A stretch of 64,000 nucleotides of DNA from Bacillota bacterium (lineage in GTDB: Bacteria; Bacillota; Clostridia; Christensenellales; SZUA-584): assembly GCA_023428025.1 (NCBI GenBank), contig JAEYZN010000028.1:101426-165425 (forward strand). Direction: 5' to 3'. The notes below the pieces were generated by a model. That model was given only the letters and a program-made list of their open reading frames with translations. It had not been told where the DNA came from and did no database searches. Of the stretch, positions 24,384 to 33,168 are shown piece after piece (positions within the stretch are counted from its first letter, which is position 1; each line of letters opens with the position of its first letter). The translations under genes were made by a program, and so were the position numbers.

Positions 24384-25478
24384 TCAGGACCCTAAGGCTT
24401 CGTTGGACTTGTCCTTTTTCTGATGGTGGCTGATGAAGGCGGCGGCCAGAATGATAACGGTCAGAATGATAAAAATAATATCCTGAGAATAAGTTGGTAA
24501 ACCTTGCAAGAGGAACGCGTTATTCAACAAGCTCCAGATAACAGCGGGCATCAGCGCAAACAAAACGGGGGCCGCCCGGTTGTCCAGCGCACGGCTGGAC
24601 ATAATACAGGCAAATACAAACAGTATATAGATCTCATAACCCGAACCCATGGTTGGACTGGCTACTCTGAGTCGAATAAGAAAACAGAAACCGACCAAGG
24701 CTGCAATCACAGCACTGGTTATGTAAGCGCCGATGCACAGACCTACGGGACGCTTGTTACTATAAACCGGCGTACCCAACTTTGTGCCGAAATTCAGGAA
24801 AAAAGCCAGTATAAATGAAACGAGCAAAAGTATCATGAAAGGCAGAACCAGTTCCATGGCCGGCAGATCCACTGCGGTGCGGGAACCGCCGGACAGGGCA
24901 CCCGCCAGCTGGCGCACGACGAAGGAGGCGACAAACGTCACCACGGCGGAAATGAACACGGACAGCCCAGCGGACTGTACCGGCATCAGTGCGTTGATCA
25001 GCCCGTTGACAGCGCCGATAGCAGCGGCAGCCACGATGGCAAGCAGCAGTCCAACAAACCATGACCCGCCTGACTGTACGACCAGACTGATAATAATGCC
25101 GGAGAGGGCCGTCACAGCGCCGATTGACAGGTCCGGGCCCTTGGCCCGAACAGCCAGCACAGAGCCAAAGGCCAGGGATACGAGGAGCGCAAAATGCAGG
25201 AACACGTTGCGAATGTTCCCCTGACTTATAGCCATCGGGGTCGAAAAGAAAAGGACTTGAACGGCTATAAGCAAAACGCCAATCAGCACAAAGCCCAGTC
25301 CGGTGTTCAGGAAGGTGGCTCCGCTGCTTTTGCGTGGCGGCTGAGGTTCGCGGTAAACGGGCCTATTATTGGGAGGTGAATAAGGCGGGAGCGTTGCGGG
25401 CGCTGCCTTGGCACCGCAAGAATAGCAAAATACCGAACCTTCAAACAATTTTTTGCCACATCTCGTGCAGTATGCCAT
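24384..25478 (-). CDS. zinc-ribbon domain fused to an RbsC-like ABC permease domain
   Basis: 364 residues. Residues 1-25 are a zinc ribbon (CTRCGKKLFEGSVFCYSCG, two CxxC pairs), then a proline-rich linker, then eight to ten hydrophobic segments. The motif VLAVRAKGPDLSIGAVTALSG near residue 115 is the diagnostic loop of RbsC/XylH/BPD_transp_2 permeases (normally GGIDLSVG), and GAVNGLINALMPVQSAGLSVFIS resembles the following conserved part. No ATPase or binding protein is adjacent, and it has its own promoter and GGAGGG ribosome site. A permease fold with a cytoplasmic zinc ribbon is not a standard transporter; it may be an orphan or repurposed membrane protein. Confidence 0.78.
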   Translation of the reverse strand: MAYCTRCGKKLFEGSVFCYSCGAKAAPATLPPYSPPNNRPVYREPQPPRKSSGATFLNTGLGFVLIGVLLIAVQVLFFSTPMAISQGNIRNVFLHFALLVSLAFGSVLAVRAKGPDLSIGAVTALSGIIISLVVQSGGSWFVGLLLAIVAAAAIGAVNGLINALMPVQSAGLSVFISAVVTFVASFVVRQLAGALSGGSRTAVDLPAMELVLPFMILLLVSFILAFFLNFGTKLGTPVYSNKRPVGLCIGAYITSAVIAALVGFCFLIRLRVASPTMGSGYEIYILFVFACIMSSRALDNRAAPVLFALMPAVIWSLLNNAFLLQGLPTYSQDIIFIILTVIILAAAFISHHQKKDKSNEALGS

Positions 25479-25516
25479 AAAGTCCCTCCAAAATGATAAT
25501 TGATGGATACGCCTCG

Positions 25517-25545
25517 ATTATACACAAAATGCTTATAAATGACAA
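25517..25545 (-). promoter_or_regulatory. promoter of the zinc-ribbon permease gene
   Basis: Minus strand TTGTCA (25540-25545), 17 bp, TATAAT (25517-25522), 39 bp before the ATG. Confidence 0.75.
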
Positions 25546-25692
25546 AATAGAAAAGGCTTCTGAAAAAATTAAGGACCTTCGTACATGGCACAAGGGCGCT
25601 TACTGATAGCAGCGTATAAAAGCGCGGATCATATCATGTTGATGCGCGTTACTGTTAACGTTGACAAAATAGATGCAGCCTTGGCGCGGGTA

Positions 25693-25730
25693 TAAAAATA
25701 TCGCGAACCACTTTATATGATTCGCGATAT
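25693..25730 (-). terminator. terminator of tRNA-Val
   Basis: On the minus strand ATATCGCGAA pairs perfectly with TTCGCGATAT (25721-25730 and 25698-25707) and is followed by a T run (25693-25700). It lies 21 bp past the tRNA 3' end. Confidence 0.82.
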
Positions 25731-25750
25731 CGGTTGCGGGCCCTGCCCGC

Positions 25751-25827
25751 TGGTGGAGATAGCTGGATTCGAACCAGCGACCTCTCGCATGTGAAGCGAG
25801 CGCTCTAACCGGCTGAGCCATACCTCC
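25751..25827 (-). tRNA. tRNA-Val (anticodon CAC)
   Basis: 77 nt on the minus strand. Acceptor GGAGGTA pairs with TATCTCC (one G-T), D-arm GCTCAGCCGGTTAGAGC, anticodon stem CTCGC/GCGAG with loop TTCACAT giving anticodon CAC (reads GTG), T-arm TGGTTCGAATCCA, discriminator A, and encoded CCA. All arms are intact, so it should be functional. Confidence 0.96.
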
Positions 25828-25948
25828 GCGCCAGTGCATGTGCTATTATAATATATCAGCTGCGGTTATTCAACCACTTTTTTTTATGTATCATTTTTCA
25901 GGCGTTCTGCATTGTATGAAAAACGTAACCGGCGCTGAAAGACACAGG

Positions 25949-27400
25949 TCAGCCCATGCCTTTCAGCGTTTGTTTTTCGCCGCTCCGCAGCGGTTCCCGG
26001 CCACTCAGGTACGAGATGACGGCGGCAAACACGCTGATGATGAACGAAATGAGGAACGCGGATTTAAGACCGGCGATGAAATGGCCGATCGCGATACCCT
26101 CGGAACCCACCTGCGTGCCCGTGAACAGACCCTGCAGCGCAACAGGATCGATGCTGGAGGAGATGATCGCCATGGCCAGCGCGATGCTGATGACGCTTCC
26201 GGCATTGTTCATCATCGTGCGCACGCCCGCCGCGATGCCGCGGCGCTCCACGGCCACGGCGCTCATGATCGCGCTGGTGTTGGGCGAGAAGAACATGCCC
26301 GAGCCCAGGCCCGAGATGAACATCCAGACGGAGAGTTCAAACACAGTGGAATTCTGCGTAATGCCCACCAGCCCCAAAAGGCCAGCGGCGGAGACCAGAA
26401 GGCCCAGCGCGCTGAGGCCGCGCGAGCCGATCCTGTCGGACAGCCAGCCGCTGATGGGCGCCATGATCATCATGGATACGGCAAACGGCGCCAGCAAGAT
26501 GCCCGCGATCACAGGGTCGTAAGCCTTGATGCCCTGAAAATAGAACACGAGCAAAAACGTAACCGCGCCCCGCGCTATGCCGTTAAGCAGGTTGCTGGTG
26601 TACGCGAACGCGAGCAGCTTTGTCTTAAACAGTGACAGGTCCAGCATGGGCTGCTTGACCTTTGTTTCGATGAACACGAAGGCGACGAGGAACAGCACGG
26701 CCGCCACGAAGGATACGATGACGTCAGTGCGCATCCAGCCGTAGAAACCGCCGAACGTGAGCCCCAGCAGCAACGCGGTGATGCCGACGGTAAATGTGAT
26801 GGTGCCTGCCCAGTCGAAGGTCTGCTTTTCGGGCAGCACGTCCAACTCCTTGAGCTGCAGCGTGCCCCACACCGTGCCGATGATGCCGATGGGTATATTA
26901 ATATAGAAGATATAGCGCCAGCCGATGTCGATGAACGCGCCGCCCAGTATGGGCCCGATCACCGATGCCACGCTGATCACCATGCCGTTGATACCCATGG
27001 CCTTGCCGAATTCGCTCTTGGGGAACGCGTCCGCGACGATGGGCGTGCTGTTGGCCACCAGCAGGGCGCCGCCTATCGATTGCACAAAGCGGAACAACAG
27101 CAACTCAAGCCCCGTAGACGATATGCCGCAGAGCGCGGAACCGATGGTGAACACGACGAAGCCGCTCAGGAAAAGCTTCTTTCGACCGATGATATCCGCC
27201 ACACGTCCGATGGACGGGACGAGTATCGTCAGCACCAACATGTAGATCATCACGGTCCAGATGATGATGTCCATGCTGGCGTTCAAATCCTTCATGATGG
27301 CCGGCAGGGCGATGATCAGCGTGCTGCCGCTTAACACGGAAAACAGCGCGCCCAGTGTGGTACAAGAGAGTGCGATCCATTTGTAGTCGATTTTCTTCAT
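25949..27400 (-). CDS. MFS drug-efflux transporter, DHA2 (14-helix) family
   Basis: 483 residues with about 14 hydrophobic helices, the EmrB/QacA type of proton antiporter. Motif A-like PSIGRVADIIGRKKLF, motif C-like GPILGGAFIDIGWRYIFYINIPIG and GWLSDRIGSRGLSALG are present. It should export toxic lipophilic compounds from the cytoplasm. ATG 27400 overlaps the stop of the upstream MarR-family gene by four bases, so expression is coupled to and probably repressed by that regulator. The substrate cannot be told. Confidence 0.93.
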   Translation of the reverse strand: MKKIDYKWIALSCTTLGALFSVLSGSTLIIALPAIMKDLNASMDIIIWTVMIYMLVLTILVPSIGRVADIIGRKKLFLSGFVVFTIGSALCGISSTGLELLLFRFVQSIGGALLVANSTPIVADAFPKSEFGKAMGINGMVISVASVIGPILGGAFIDIGWRYIFYINIPIGIIGTVWGTLQLKELDVLPEKQTFDWAGTITFTVGITALLLGLTFGGFYGWMRTDVIVSFVAAVLFLVAFVFIETKVKQPMLDLSLFKTKLLAFAYTSNLLNGIARGAVTFLLVFYFQGIKAYDPVIAGILLAPFAVSMMIMAPISGWLSDRIGSRGLSALGLLVSAAGLLGLVGITQNSTVFELSVWMFISGLGSGMFFSPNTSAIMSAVAVERRGIAAGVRTMMNNAGSVISIALAMAIISSSIDPVALQGLFTGTQVGSEGIAIGHFIAGLKSAFLISFIISVFAAVISYLSGREPLRSGEKQTLKGMG

Positions 27401-27843
27401 TGCCTTATGTCCTTGTCCTTGTGGTTGTATGCGTTTTTGGCCATCTTGTATAAGATCTGCTCGGCCAGCTGCCTTTCGTCGTCTGTTAAGCCGGATACCA
27501 GCACGCTTTCCCAGCTTTTGATCGTGTCCCGGACTACCGGCAGCACATCGCGCGCCTTTTGAGTGAGGAAGACCTTGACAGCCCGTCTGTCGTCGGGATC
27601 AGTGCTTCTTGAAATATACCCCTCTTCCTCAAGGCTTTTGATGGACTTCGCGATGCAGCCCTTGTCAATTTTGATGTAGTCGGTCAGGTCCTGTTGGCTC
27701 AGGCCGTCGTTCCGGCTGAGATAAAGCAGAATGATGAGCTGCCCACGGCCGATGTTATACGGCTCCATTTTTTTGCTTAGATAACTCTGCCCATACCGGT
27801 ACAAGATCGATATCCACCGGCCCAATTCATTGTCCATGGTCAT
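27397..27843 (-). CDS. MarR-family transcriptional regulator
   Basis: 148 residues from ATG 27843; ATG 27837 and TTG 27852 are alternatives and none has a strong ribosome site. Winged helix with YNIGRGQLIILLYLSRNDGLSQQDLTDYIKIDKGCIAKSIK (split: helix 2-3 and recognition helix), wing ISRSTDPDDRRAVKVFLT, and flanking dimer helices. It controls the coupled efflux pump. A dyad TAGTTG/CAACTA overlaps its -35 box, typical MarR autorepression. Ligand unknown. Confidence 0.92.
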   Translation of the reverse strand: MTMDNELGRWISILYRYGQSYLSKKMEPYNIGRGQLIILLYLSRNDGLSQQDLTDYIKIDKGCIAKSIKSLEEEGYISRSTDPDDRRAVKVFLTQKARDVLPVVRDTIKSWESVLVSGLTDDERQLAEQILYKMAKNAYNHKDKDIRQ

Positions 27844-27869
27844 ACCCGCCAAAATATAAACTAGAGCAT

Positions 27870-27901
27870 ATTATATTCTGAAATAGTTGTACATGCAACT
27901 A
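27870..27901 (-). promoter_or_regulatory. MarR-MFS promoter with overlapping dyad operator
   Basis: Minus strand TTGCAT (27893-27898), 17 bp, TATAAT (27870-27875). The inverted repeat TAGTTG (27884-27889) / CAACTA (27896-27901) covers the -35, so MarR binding would exclude RNA polymerase. Confidence 0.78.
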
Positions 27902-27933
27902 ATTTTTATTGAATATGATTAACAGATAGACTA

Positions 27934-27964
27934 TTGACTTAGAGTTAACACTAAGGAATAAGAT
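27934..27964 (+). promoter_or_regulatory. MerR-family-type promoter with 19-bp spacer
   Basis: TTGACT (27934-27939), 19 bp, TAAGAT (27959-27964). The spacer carries the dyad CTTAGAGT-TAA-CACTAAG, the site form known for NmlR/AdhR-type MerR activators that twist overlong promoters. It drives the aldo/keto reductase gene. No merR gene is in the window. Confidence 0.75.
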
Positions 27965-28042
27965 AAAACAATAAGACTGCGTTGCAGCCGTATGAATATT
28001 TTTGTTCATGAGGCTCAAACAAACAATACGGAGGTTTAAGCG

Positions 28043-28963
28043 ATGAGATCAATCAAGCTGGGAAAGTCAGACCTGAGTGTGCCGGTGATCGCCGTTGGAT
28101 GTATGCGCATCAACCAGCTGGATAAGCCGGAAGCCGAGCGCTTTGTGCAGGCCGCCTTGGGTGAAGGCGCTGTATTCTTTGACCATGCAGATGTATACGG
28201 CGATGGGGCATGCGAGGAGAAATTCGCGGAAGCGATCCATATGAACGACGCCGTGCGCGAAAAGGTGATCCTGCAATCCAAGTGCGGCATACGAAAGGGC
28301 GTGGCTTTCGACTTCTCCAAGAAGCATATCCTCGACGCGGTGGACGGCAGCCTGAAGCGCTTGAAAACGGATTATCTGGATGTGCTGCTGCTGCACCGCC
28401 CCGACGCGCTGGTGGAACCGGAGGAGGTGGCCGAGGCCTTTGCTATCCTTCAGGCCGGCGGCAAGGTGCGCCATTTCGGTGTTTCCAACCAGAACCCCAT
28501 GCAGATACAGCTGCTGCAGAAATTCGTGAAGCAGCCCTTTGTCGCCAATCAGCTGCAGCTCAGCATCACCAACGCCATCATGATCTCCCAGGGGCTTCAT
28601 GTCAATATGCTGGACGCGCCCGCGGTGAACCGCGACGGCAGCATACTGGATTTCTGCCGCCTGAACGACATCACGATCCAGCCATGGTCGCCCTTCCAAT
28701 ACGGATTCTTCGAAGGCGTATTCCTGGACAACGAGAAGTTTCCGGAACTGAACGCCAAGGTGGACGAGATCGCCGCGAAATACAGCGTCAGCAATACCAC
28801 CATCGCGATAGCCTGGCTGCTGCGTCACCCGGCCAAAATGCAGCCGGTGACAGGCACCATGAATGTGCAGCGCCTGAAGGATTGCGCAAAGGCGGCGGAG
28901 ATTACGCTCACCCGCGAGGAATGGTATGAGATTTACCTTGCTGCCGGAAACATACTGCCGTAA
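28043..28963 (+). CDS. aldo/keto reductase
   Basis: 306 residues, AKR11/YdhF-type barrel: LGKSDLSVPVIAVGCMRI, catalytic FFDHADVYGDGACE (Asp, Tyr), LQSKCGIRKG (Lys), LLHRPDALVEPEEVAEAF (His) and GVSNQNPMQIQLL. NADPH-dependent reduction of aldehydes or ketones in the cytoplasm. GGAGG seven bases before the ATG. Its promoter has the 19-bp-spaced dyad of MerR-type aldehyde/electrophile-sensing regulators, which fits detoxification of reactive carbonyls. Confidence 0.93.
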   Translation: MRSIKLGKSDLSVPVIAVGCMRINQLDKPEAERFVQAALGEGAVFFDHADVYGDGACEEKFAEAIHMNDAVREKVILQSKCGIRKGVAFDFSKKHILDAVDGSLKRLKTDYLDVLLLHRPDALVEPEEVAEAFAILQAGGKVRHFGVSNQNPMQIQLLQKFVKQPFVANQLQLSITNAIMISQGLHVNMLDAPAVNRDGSILDFCRLNDITIQPWSPFQYGFFEGVFLDNEKFPELNAKVDEIAAKYSVSNTTIAIAWLLRHPAKMQPVTGTMNVQRLKDCAKAAEITLTREEWYEIYLAAGNILP

Positions 28964-29367
28964 GAAAAAGAATGTTCGGAACATGATCCGCTGGGAGCCG
29001 CTGTGGCGTCTCCCGGCAGATCAAAAGAGATTGTCATGAAAAACTAAAGCATTGCCTTGGTGGTCAACGGTCTGAGGTAGGGCCTGCCGCACGGATAAAG
29101 TTCACTTTATTGCCATGCGCATCGGAAACGGTGTGCTTTTTGATTGCGATTTTCTGATACCCAAAGATACTCCTGTAATACCCAAAACTTCGTTGGTTGA
29201 CTTTCTTGCCTAAAAATATTAAACATATATTAAAACTATGAAATGATGTGGAGGAAACGTCAGATGACAAGAGCCGGAAGAAAAACAGCGACAGAGTTTT
29301 ACCGGCATGTGCGTTCGGCGACAGACTATTGCACTCAGAGCCGGCATGCCGGGGGAAGGTGTTGCCT
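28964..29367. other. intergenic region before the tau-type operon
   Basis: 404 bp. Contains a weak GGGAG/CTCCC hairpin (28993-29014) after the aldo/keto reductase, a minus-strand stretch (29064 to about 29215) whose translation (FGYYRSIFGYQKIAIKKHT, ending at a stop) looks like a decayed gene end, and the promoter motif at 29193-29240. No complete gene. Confidence 0.5.
29193..29240 (+). promoter_or_regulatory. tau-type operon promoter with shared sulfur-island motif (copy A)
   Basis: TTGGTT (29193-29198), 16 bp, AATATT (29215-29220), immediately followed by AAACATATATTAAAACTATG (29221-29240). The last 20 bases match copies before three other sulfur operons (34725, 37117, 45622). The -10 is weaker than theirs. 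Confidence 0.6.
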
Positions 29368-30201
29368 GTGAGCGCACAGCCGGCACGCCGACATCCCGTT
29401 CCGCTGCGTCGCAGCGTCAGGAAGCGCAGAAGCAAAAATATCGAAAGGGCCATATCCGCCGGCGTCATCATTTTTTTGCTGTCGGCGTGGTGGATCGTCT
29501 CGGAAGCAGGGGTGTTCACCAGCATCATACTGCCGTCTCCGGCCAAGGTGGTGTCCAGCTTCTTTCGCATATTGAACGAGGGCTACAGCAGTATCAGCCT
29601 GCTGCAGCACCTGGCGGACAGCTTGTACCGACTGCTGTTCTCCTTCGCGCTGGTGATCGTGACCGCCGTGCCGCTGGGCATCTTGAGCGGCTTCAACGCC
29701 AAGGTGTGCGCGGTGTTCGACCCGATCGTGGAGTTCTACCGCCCGCTGCCGCCGCTGGGGTATTACACGCTGTTGGTGCTGTGGATGGGCATCGAGAACC
29801 CCTCCAAGATCGCGCTGCTGTATCTGGCGGGCTTCGCGCCGGTGTTCATCGCATGTGTGTCGGGCGTGCGCAAGATCCGCGCCGATTATATCGATGGCGC
29901 ATACACGCTGGGCGCCGGGCGCTGGCAGACGCTGCTCCACGTGATATTCCCCGCCTGCCTGCCGGACATTTTCACCGGGCTGCGTACGGGCATCGGCGTG
30001 GCTTACACCACGCTGGTGGCGGCGGAGATGGTGGCGGCGGTGTCGGGCATCGGCTGGATGGTGCTGGACGCGAGCAAATTCCTCCGCAGCGACGTGATCT
30101 TCGTCGGCATCATCATCATGGGGCTGACGGGCGTGCTGATCGACCGCATCCTGCGGTTCATTGAGAAAAGGGTCGTCCATTGGAAAGGAAAAGCTGAATA
30201 A
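29368..30201 (+). CDS. ABC transporter permease, taurine/sulfonate type (TauC/SsuC-like)
   Basis: 277 residues from GTG 29368 (GGGGGAAGG upstream); the frame is open to 29248 but that stretch is unlike any permease. Six hydrophobic helices and the EAA loop, EYRPLPPLG-type entry (VEFYRPLPPLGYYTLLVLWMG) and YIDGAYTLGAGRWQTLLHVIFPA. Together with the next two genes it forms a complete importer. The binding protein is TauA-like, so sulfonates, taurine in particular, are the probable cargo. Order permease, binding protein, ATPase. Confidence 0.9.
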   Translation: MSAQPARRHPVPLRRSVRKRRSKNIERAISAGVIIFLLSAWWIVSEAGVFTSIILPSPAKVVSSFFRILNEGYSSISLLQHLADSLYRLLFSFALVIVTAVPLGILSGFNAKVCAVFDPIVEFYRPLPPLGYYTLLVLWMGIENPSKIALLYLAGFAPVFIACVSGVRKIRADYIDGAYTLGAGRWQTLLHVIFPACLPDIFTGLRTGIGVAYTTLVAAEMVAAVSGIGWMVLDASKFLRSDVIFVGIIIMGLTGVLIDRILRFIEKRVVHWKGKAE

Positions 30202-30232
30202 TGATTTCAATTAACTATAAAGGAGTACCACT

Positions 30233-31345
30233 ATGAAAAAGACTTTGATTTTGGTTGCCGCATTGCTGCTGGTGCTAACGACAGTATTTACGGGCTGCGC
30301 GCCCCAAGTGGCCGAAACCAGTGAAACACCTGCGACTACGGAAGCGCCCGCCTCCGAACCCGCAGCCACGGAAGCTGCCGAGGAAGCACCGGCGGCCACG
30401 GAAACGCCTGCGGAGCTGCCGGATTCCATCGTGATCGGCTATCAGAACATACCCAATGACGAGATCGTCGCGATCGCCAAGGGCTGGTATGAGAGCGAGC
30501 TGGGCGTGACGGTTGAACTCAAGCAGTTTGACTCGGGCCGCGACGTGAACACGGCGTTTGCCGCGGGCAGCATCGACATCGGCCTGCTGGGTTCGGCCCC
30601 GACGTCCGTCGGTATATCCACCGGCATTCCGTATCAAGTGTTCTGGATCCACGATGTGATCGGTTCCGCCGAATCTCTCGCGGTGAAGAACGATTCGGGC
30701 ATTGAGAAGATCGAGGACCTGACGGGCAAGACCATCGCGACGCCGTTCGCGTCCACTGCGCATTACAGCCTGCTGAGCGCTCTTGAACTGGCGGGTGTAG
30801 ACCCGGCTGGCGTGAAGATCATCGACCTGCAGCCGCAGGATATCCTTGCGGCATGGCAGCGCGGCGACATTGACGGCGCTTATGTCTGGTATCCGGTGCT
30901 GGGCGAGCTGCTGAAGGACGGCAAGGTGATCACCGACAGCGCCAAGCTCGCGGAGCAGGGCGCCCTGACGGCGGATCTCGGCGTGGTCAGCGCGGAATTT
31001 GCCGAAAAGTATCCGGAACTGGTAACGGCATACATCAAGGCGCTGGACAAAGCGGTGGCGCTGTATAACAGCACACCGGACGATGCGGCGCAGGCGATTG
31101 CGGACAAACTGGGCATCACCAAAGAGGAAGCGCTGGACCAGGCCAGCCAGCTGATCTGGTTGACGGCAGCGGAGCAGACGGGCGAAGCGTATCTGGGCAC
31201 CGCGTCCGCAAAGGGCCAGCTCGCCGAGACGCTGCTGTCCACGGCGGAATTCCTGGTGGAGCAGGGGTCCATCGATCAGGCGGCCTCGCTGGAGGATTTC
31301 CGGAACGCCATCAACACCACGTTCATTGAGGCGGCATCCAAATAA
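30233..31345 (+). CDS. taurine/sulfonate-type ABC substrate-binding lipoprotein (TauA-like)
   Basis: 370 residues. Lipoprotein signal with VFTGC (Cys22), then a long Thr/Glu/Ala/Pro-rich spacer to about residue 60, then a NMT1/TauA fold. Segments KQFDSGRDVNTAFAAGSIDI, ATPFASTAHYSLLSALELAG and DLQPQDILAAWQRGDIDGAY match E. coli TauA very closely at family-conserved positions. It captures the sulfonate outside the membrane for the adjacent permease and ATPase. AAAGGAG ribosome site. Specificity for taurine is likely but not proven. Confidence 0.9.
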   Translation: MKKTLILVAALLLVLTTVFTGCAPQVAETSETPATTEAPASEPAATEAAEEAPAATETPAELPDSIVIGYQNIPNDEIVAIAKGWYESELGVTVELKQFDSGRDVNTAFAAGSIDIGLLGSAPTSVGISTGIPYQVFWIHDVIGSAESLAVKNDSGIEKIEDLTGKTIATPFASTAHYSLLSALELAGVDPAGVKIIDLQPQDILAAWQRGDIDGAYVWYPVLGELLKDGKVITDSAKLAEQGALTADLGVVSAEFAEKYPELVTAYIKALDKAVALYNSTPDDAAQAIADKLGITKEEALDQASQLIWLTAAEQTGEAYLGTASAKGQLAETLLSTAEFLVEQGSIDQAASLEDFRNAINTTFIEAASK

Positions 31346-31358
31346 AGGAGAAACATTT

Positions 31359-32189
31359 ATGCTGGACAGCATGGAAACGGCTGCCGCCCGGCAGTCTGAC
31401 TGGAAGGTCATACAGCTGGATAACCTGTCGGTACACTTTGACAACGGGCGGGGCAATCAGGCCGAGGTTTTGCGGGATATCAGCCTTGACATCTACGAGG
31501 GCGAATTCGTGTGCCTGCTGGGCGCGTCGGGCTGCGGCAAGAGCACGCTGCTCAAGGTGGTGGCCGGGCTGATCGAACCCACGGACGGGCAGGCCATGCT
31601 GGACGGAGAACCCATCACAGGGCCGGACTGGCAAAGGGGGGTTGTTTTTCAACAGCCGCCCCTTTACCCCTGGCTGACGGTGGAGCAGAACATCGCCTTC
31701 GGGCCGCGCATGCGGCACATGCCGCGCGCGCAGCGGCAACAGCTGACGAAGGCGTATCTTGATAAGGTCAATCTGTCGGCGTTTGACAAGCATAAAACGT
31801 ATGCGCTGTCGGGCGGCATGAGACAGCGCGTCGCCATCGCGCGGGCGCTGATCAACAACCCGCGCATCCTGCTGATGGATGAGCCGTTCGGCGCGCTGGA
31901 CGCGCTGACGCGCGAGCAGATGCAGGCGCTGGTGCGCAGCCTGTGGGCAGACACGCACAAGACGATCCTGTTTATCACGCACGATGTGGACGAAGCGCTG
32001 GCGCTGGGCACGCGCGTGCTGGTGATGTCGCGTGACTCCGGCCGTATCGAAAGGGACATGCGCGTGGAGTTCACCTACAGCATCGCCGGCGACACGGCGG
32101 ACAACACACGGTTCACCAAAGCCTTTCAGGCCGCGCGCGAGGAGATACTCGCCATCATCAACGGGCAGACGCCCGCCTTTCAGATATAG
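31359..32189 (+). CDS. ABC transporter ATP-binding protein, taurine/sulfonate type (TauB/SsuB-like)
   Basis: 276 residues from ATG 31359 (AAAGGAG upstream). Walker A GASGCGKST near residue 53, signature LSGGMRQRVAIARAL, Walker B ILLMDEPFGALD and ITHDVDEAL are intact. Energises the permease encoded at 29368. It starts 13 bp after the binding protein gene. Followed by 115 bp with a fresh promoter for the sulfite reductase. Confidence 0.93.
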   Translation: MLDSMETAAARQSDWKVIQLDNLSVHFDNGRGNQAEVLRDISLDIYEGEFVCLLGASGCGKSTLLKVVAGLIEPTDGQAMLDGEPITGPDWQRGVVFQQPPLYPWLTVEQNIAFGPRMRHMPRAQRQQLTKAYLDKVNLSAFDKHKTYALSGGMRQRVAIARALINNPRILLMDEPFGALDALTREQMQALVRSLWADTHKTILFITHDVDEALALGTRVLVMSRDSGRIERDMRVEFTYSIAGDTADNTRFTKAFQAAREEILAIINGQTPAFQI

Positions 32190-32235
32190 GCGGTGCGGCA
32201 AAAGAATTTCCGCCCCAAAGCAAAAGATCGTCATG

Positions 32236-32264
32236 TTGGAGGCGCTTTGCTTTTCACATATAAT
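32236..32264 (+). promoter_or_regulatory. promoter of the sulfite reductase gene
   Basis: TTGGAG (32236-32241), 17 bp, TATAAT (32259-32264), 40 bp before the ATG. It lacks the AAACATATA motif of the neighbouring sulfur promoters. Confidence 0.7.
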
Positions 32265-32304
32265 GTAGCGGTAACTGTAGGGATGGCGACAAGGAGGGGC
32301 GTTC

Positions 32305-33168
32305 ATGGCGACGGATTATCAGCTCTTGAAAAAGGGCGGCTTTATGCGGCAGGTACAGAAAGACCGTTTTTCGCTGCGCCTGCGCGTGGTGGGCGGCCAG
32401 GTCAGCTCGGCTCAGATCGCGAAAGTCAGCGAGATCGCGGAGCGCTTCGGCCGCGGCTATATCCACATGACGTCGCGCCAGGGCATCGAGATCCCCTTCA
32501 TTGCCTTGCAGGACATCGACGCGGTGAAGCAGGAGCTGGCGAGCGTGGGCCTTGCTCCCGGCGCGTGCGGCCCCCGCGTGCGCACGGTGACGGCCTGTCA
32601 GGGCGCGGACATATGCCCCAGCGGGCTGATCGAGACGAGCGGCCTGGCCAGAGAGCTGGACGCACGCTATTTTGGCCGGGAACTGCCGCACAAGTTCAAG
32701 ATCGGCATCACCGGCTGCAAAAACAATTGTCTGAAAGCGGAAGAGAACGACCTTGGCATCAAGGGCGGCGTGCTGCCGCGCTGGGCTGCCGGGGCGTGCA
32801 CATATTGCGGGGTCTGCCAGGCGGTGTGCCCGCCCGGCGCGATCCGTGTGGATAAGGAGAACAAGGCGCTGACTTTTGACGAAGACGCCTGCACTTACTG
32901 CGGGCGCTGCGTCAAATCCTGCCCGACCGAGGCATGGACCGGGCGCAGCGGCTATATCGTATCCTTCGGCGGCATGTTCGGCAACCAGATACGCCGCGGC
33001 GCGGCGCTGGTGCCGATACTGTTTGAGAAGGAGCAGCTGTTTGCCGTGGCGGACGCCGCAATGCGCTTCTTCGCGGAGAACGGCCGGGCCGGGGAACGGT
33101 TCGCGCTGACCATCGAGCGGGCGGGGCGCGACAAATTGAAAGCGAAACTGACGGAGGCATTGTCATGA
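32305..33168 (+). CDS. sirohaem-dependent sulfite (or nitrite) reductase with ferredoxin domain
   Basis: 287 residues. N-terminal sulfite/nitrite reductase half-domain (FSLRLRVVGGQVSSAQIAKV, GYIHMTSRQGIEIPF), then the sirohaem/4Fe-4S ligands Cys98-X5-Cys104 and Cys138-X3-Cys142, then an inserted ferredoxin with two CxxCxxCxxxC clusters (from Cys165 and Cys196). This is the compact form seen in the AsrC subunit and in small ferredoxin-sulfite reductases of anaerobes. It should reduce sulfite to sulfide. GGAGGGG before ATG. It heads a run with TusA-like, receiver and E1-like genes, and sirohaem genes follow, all consistent with sulfite as substrate. Confidence 0.9.
   Translation: MATDYQLLKKGGFMRQVQKDRFSLRLRVVGGQVSSAQIAKVSEIAERFGRGYIHMTSRQGIEIPFIALQDIDAVKQELASVGLAPGACGPRVRTVTACQGADICPSGLIETSGLARELDARYFGRELPHKFKIGITGCKNNCLKAEENDLGIKGGVLPRWAAGACTYCGVCQAVCPPGAIRVDKENKALTFDEDACTYCGRCVKSCPTEAWTGRSGYIVSFGGMFGNQIRRGAALVPILFEKEQLFAVADAAMRFFAENGRAGERFALTIERAGRDKLKAKLTEALS

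Noticed and set aside
24491..25478. Zinc-ribbon permease as a complete sugar importer
   Set aside because: No binding protein or ATPase is adjacent and it has its own promoter, so an importer cannot be supported.
29064..29570. 168-codon minus-strand frame opposite the start of the tau-type permease
   Set aside because: Its first two thirds are antisense to the permease and the region before it; only the last part looks protein-like, so at most a remnant is noted in the intergenic entry.
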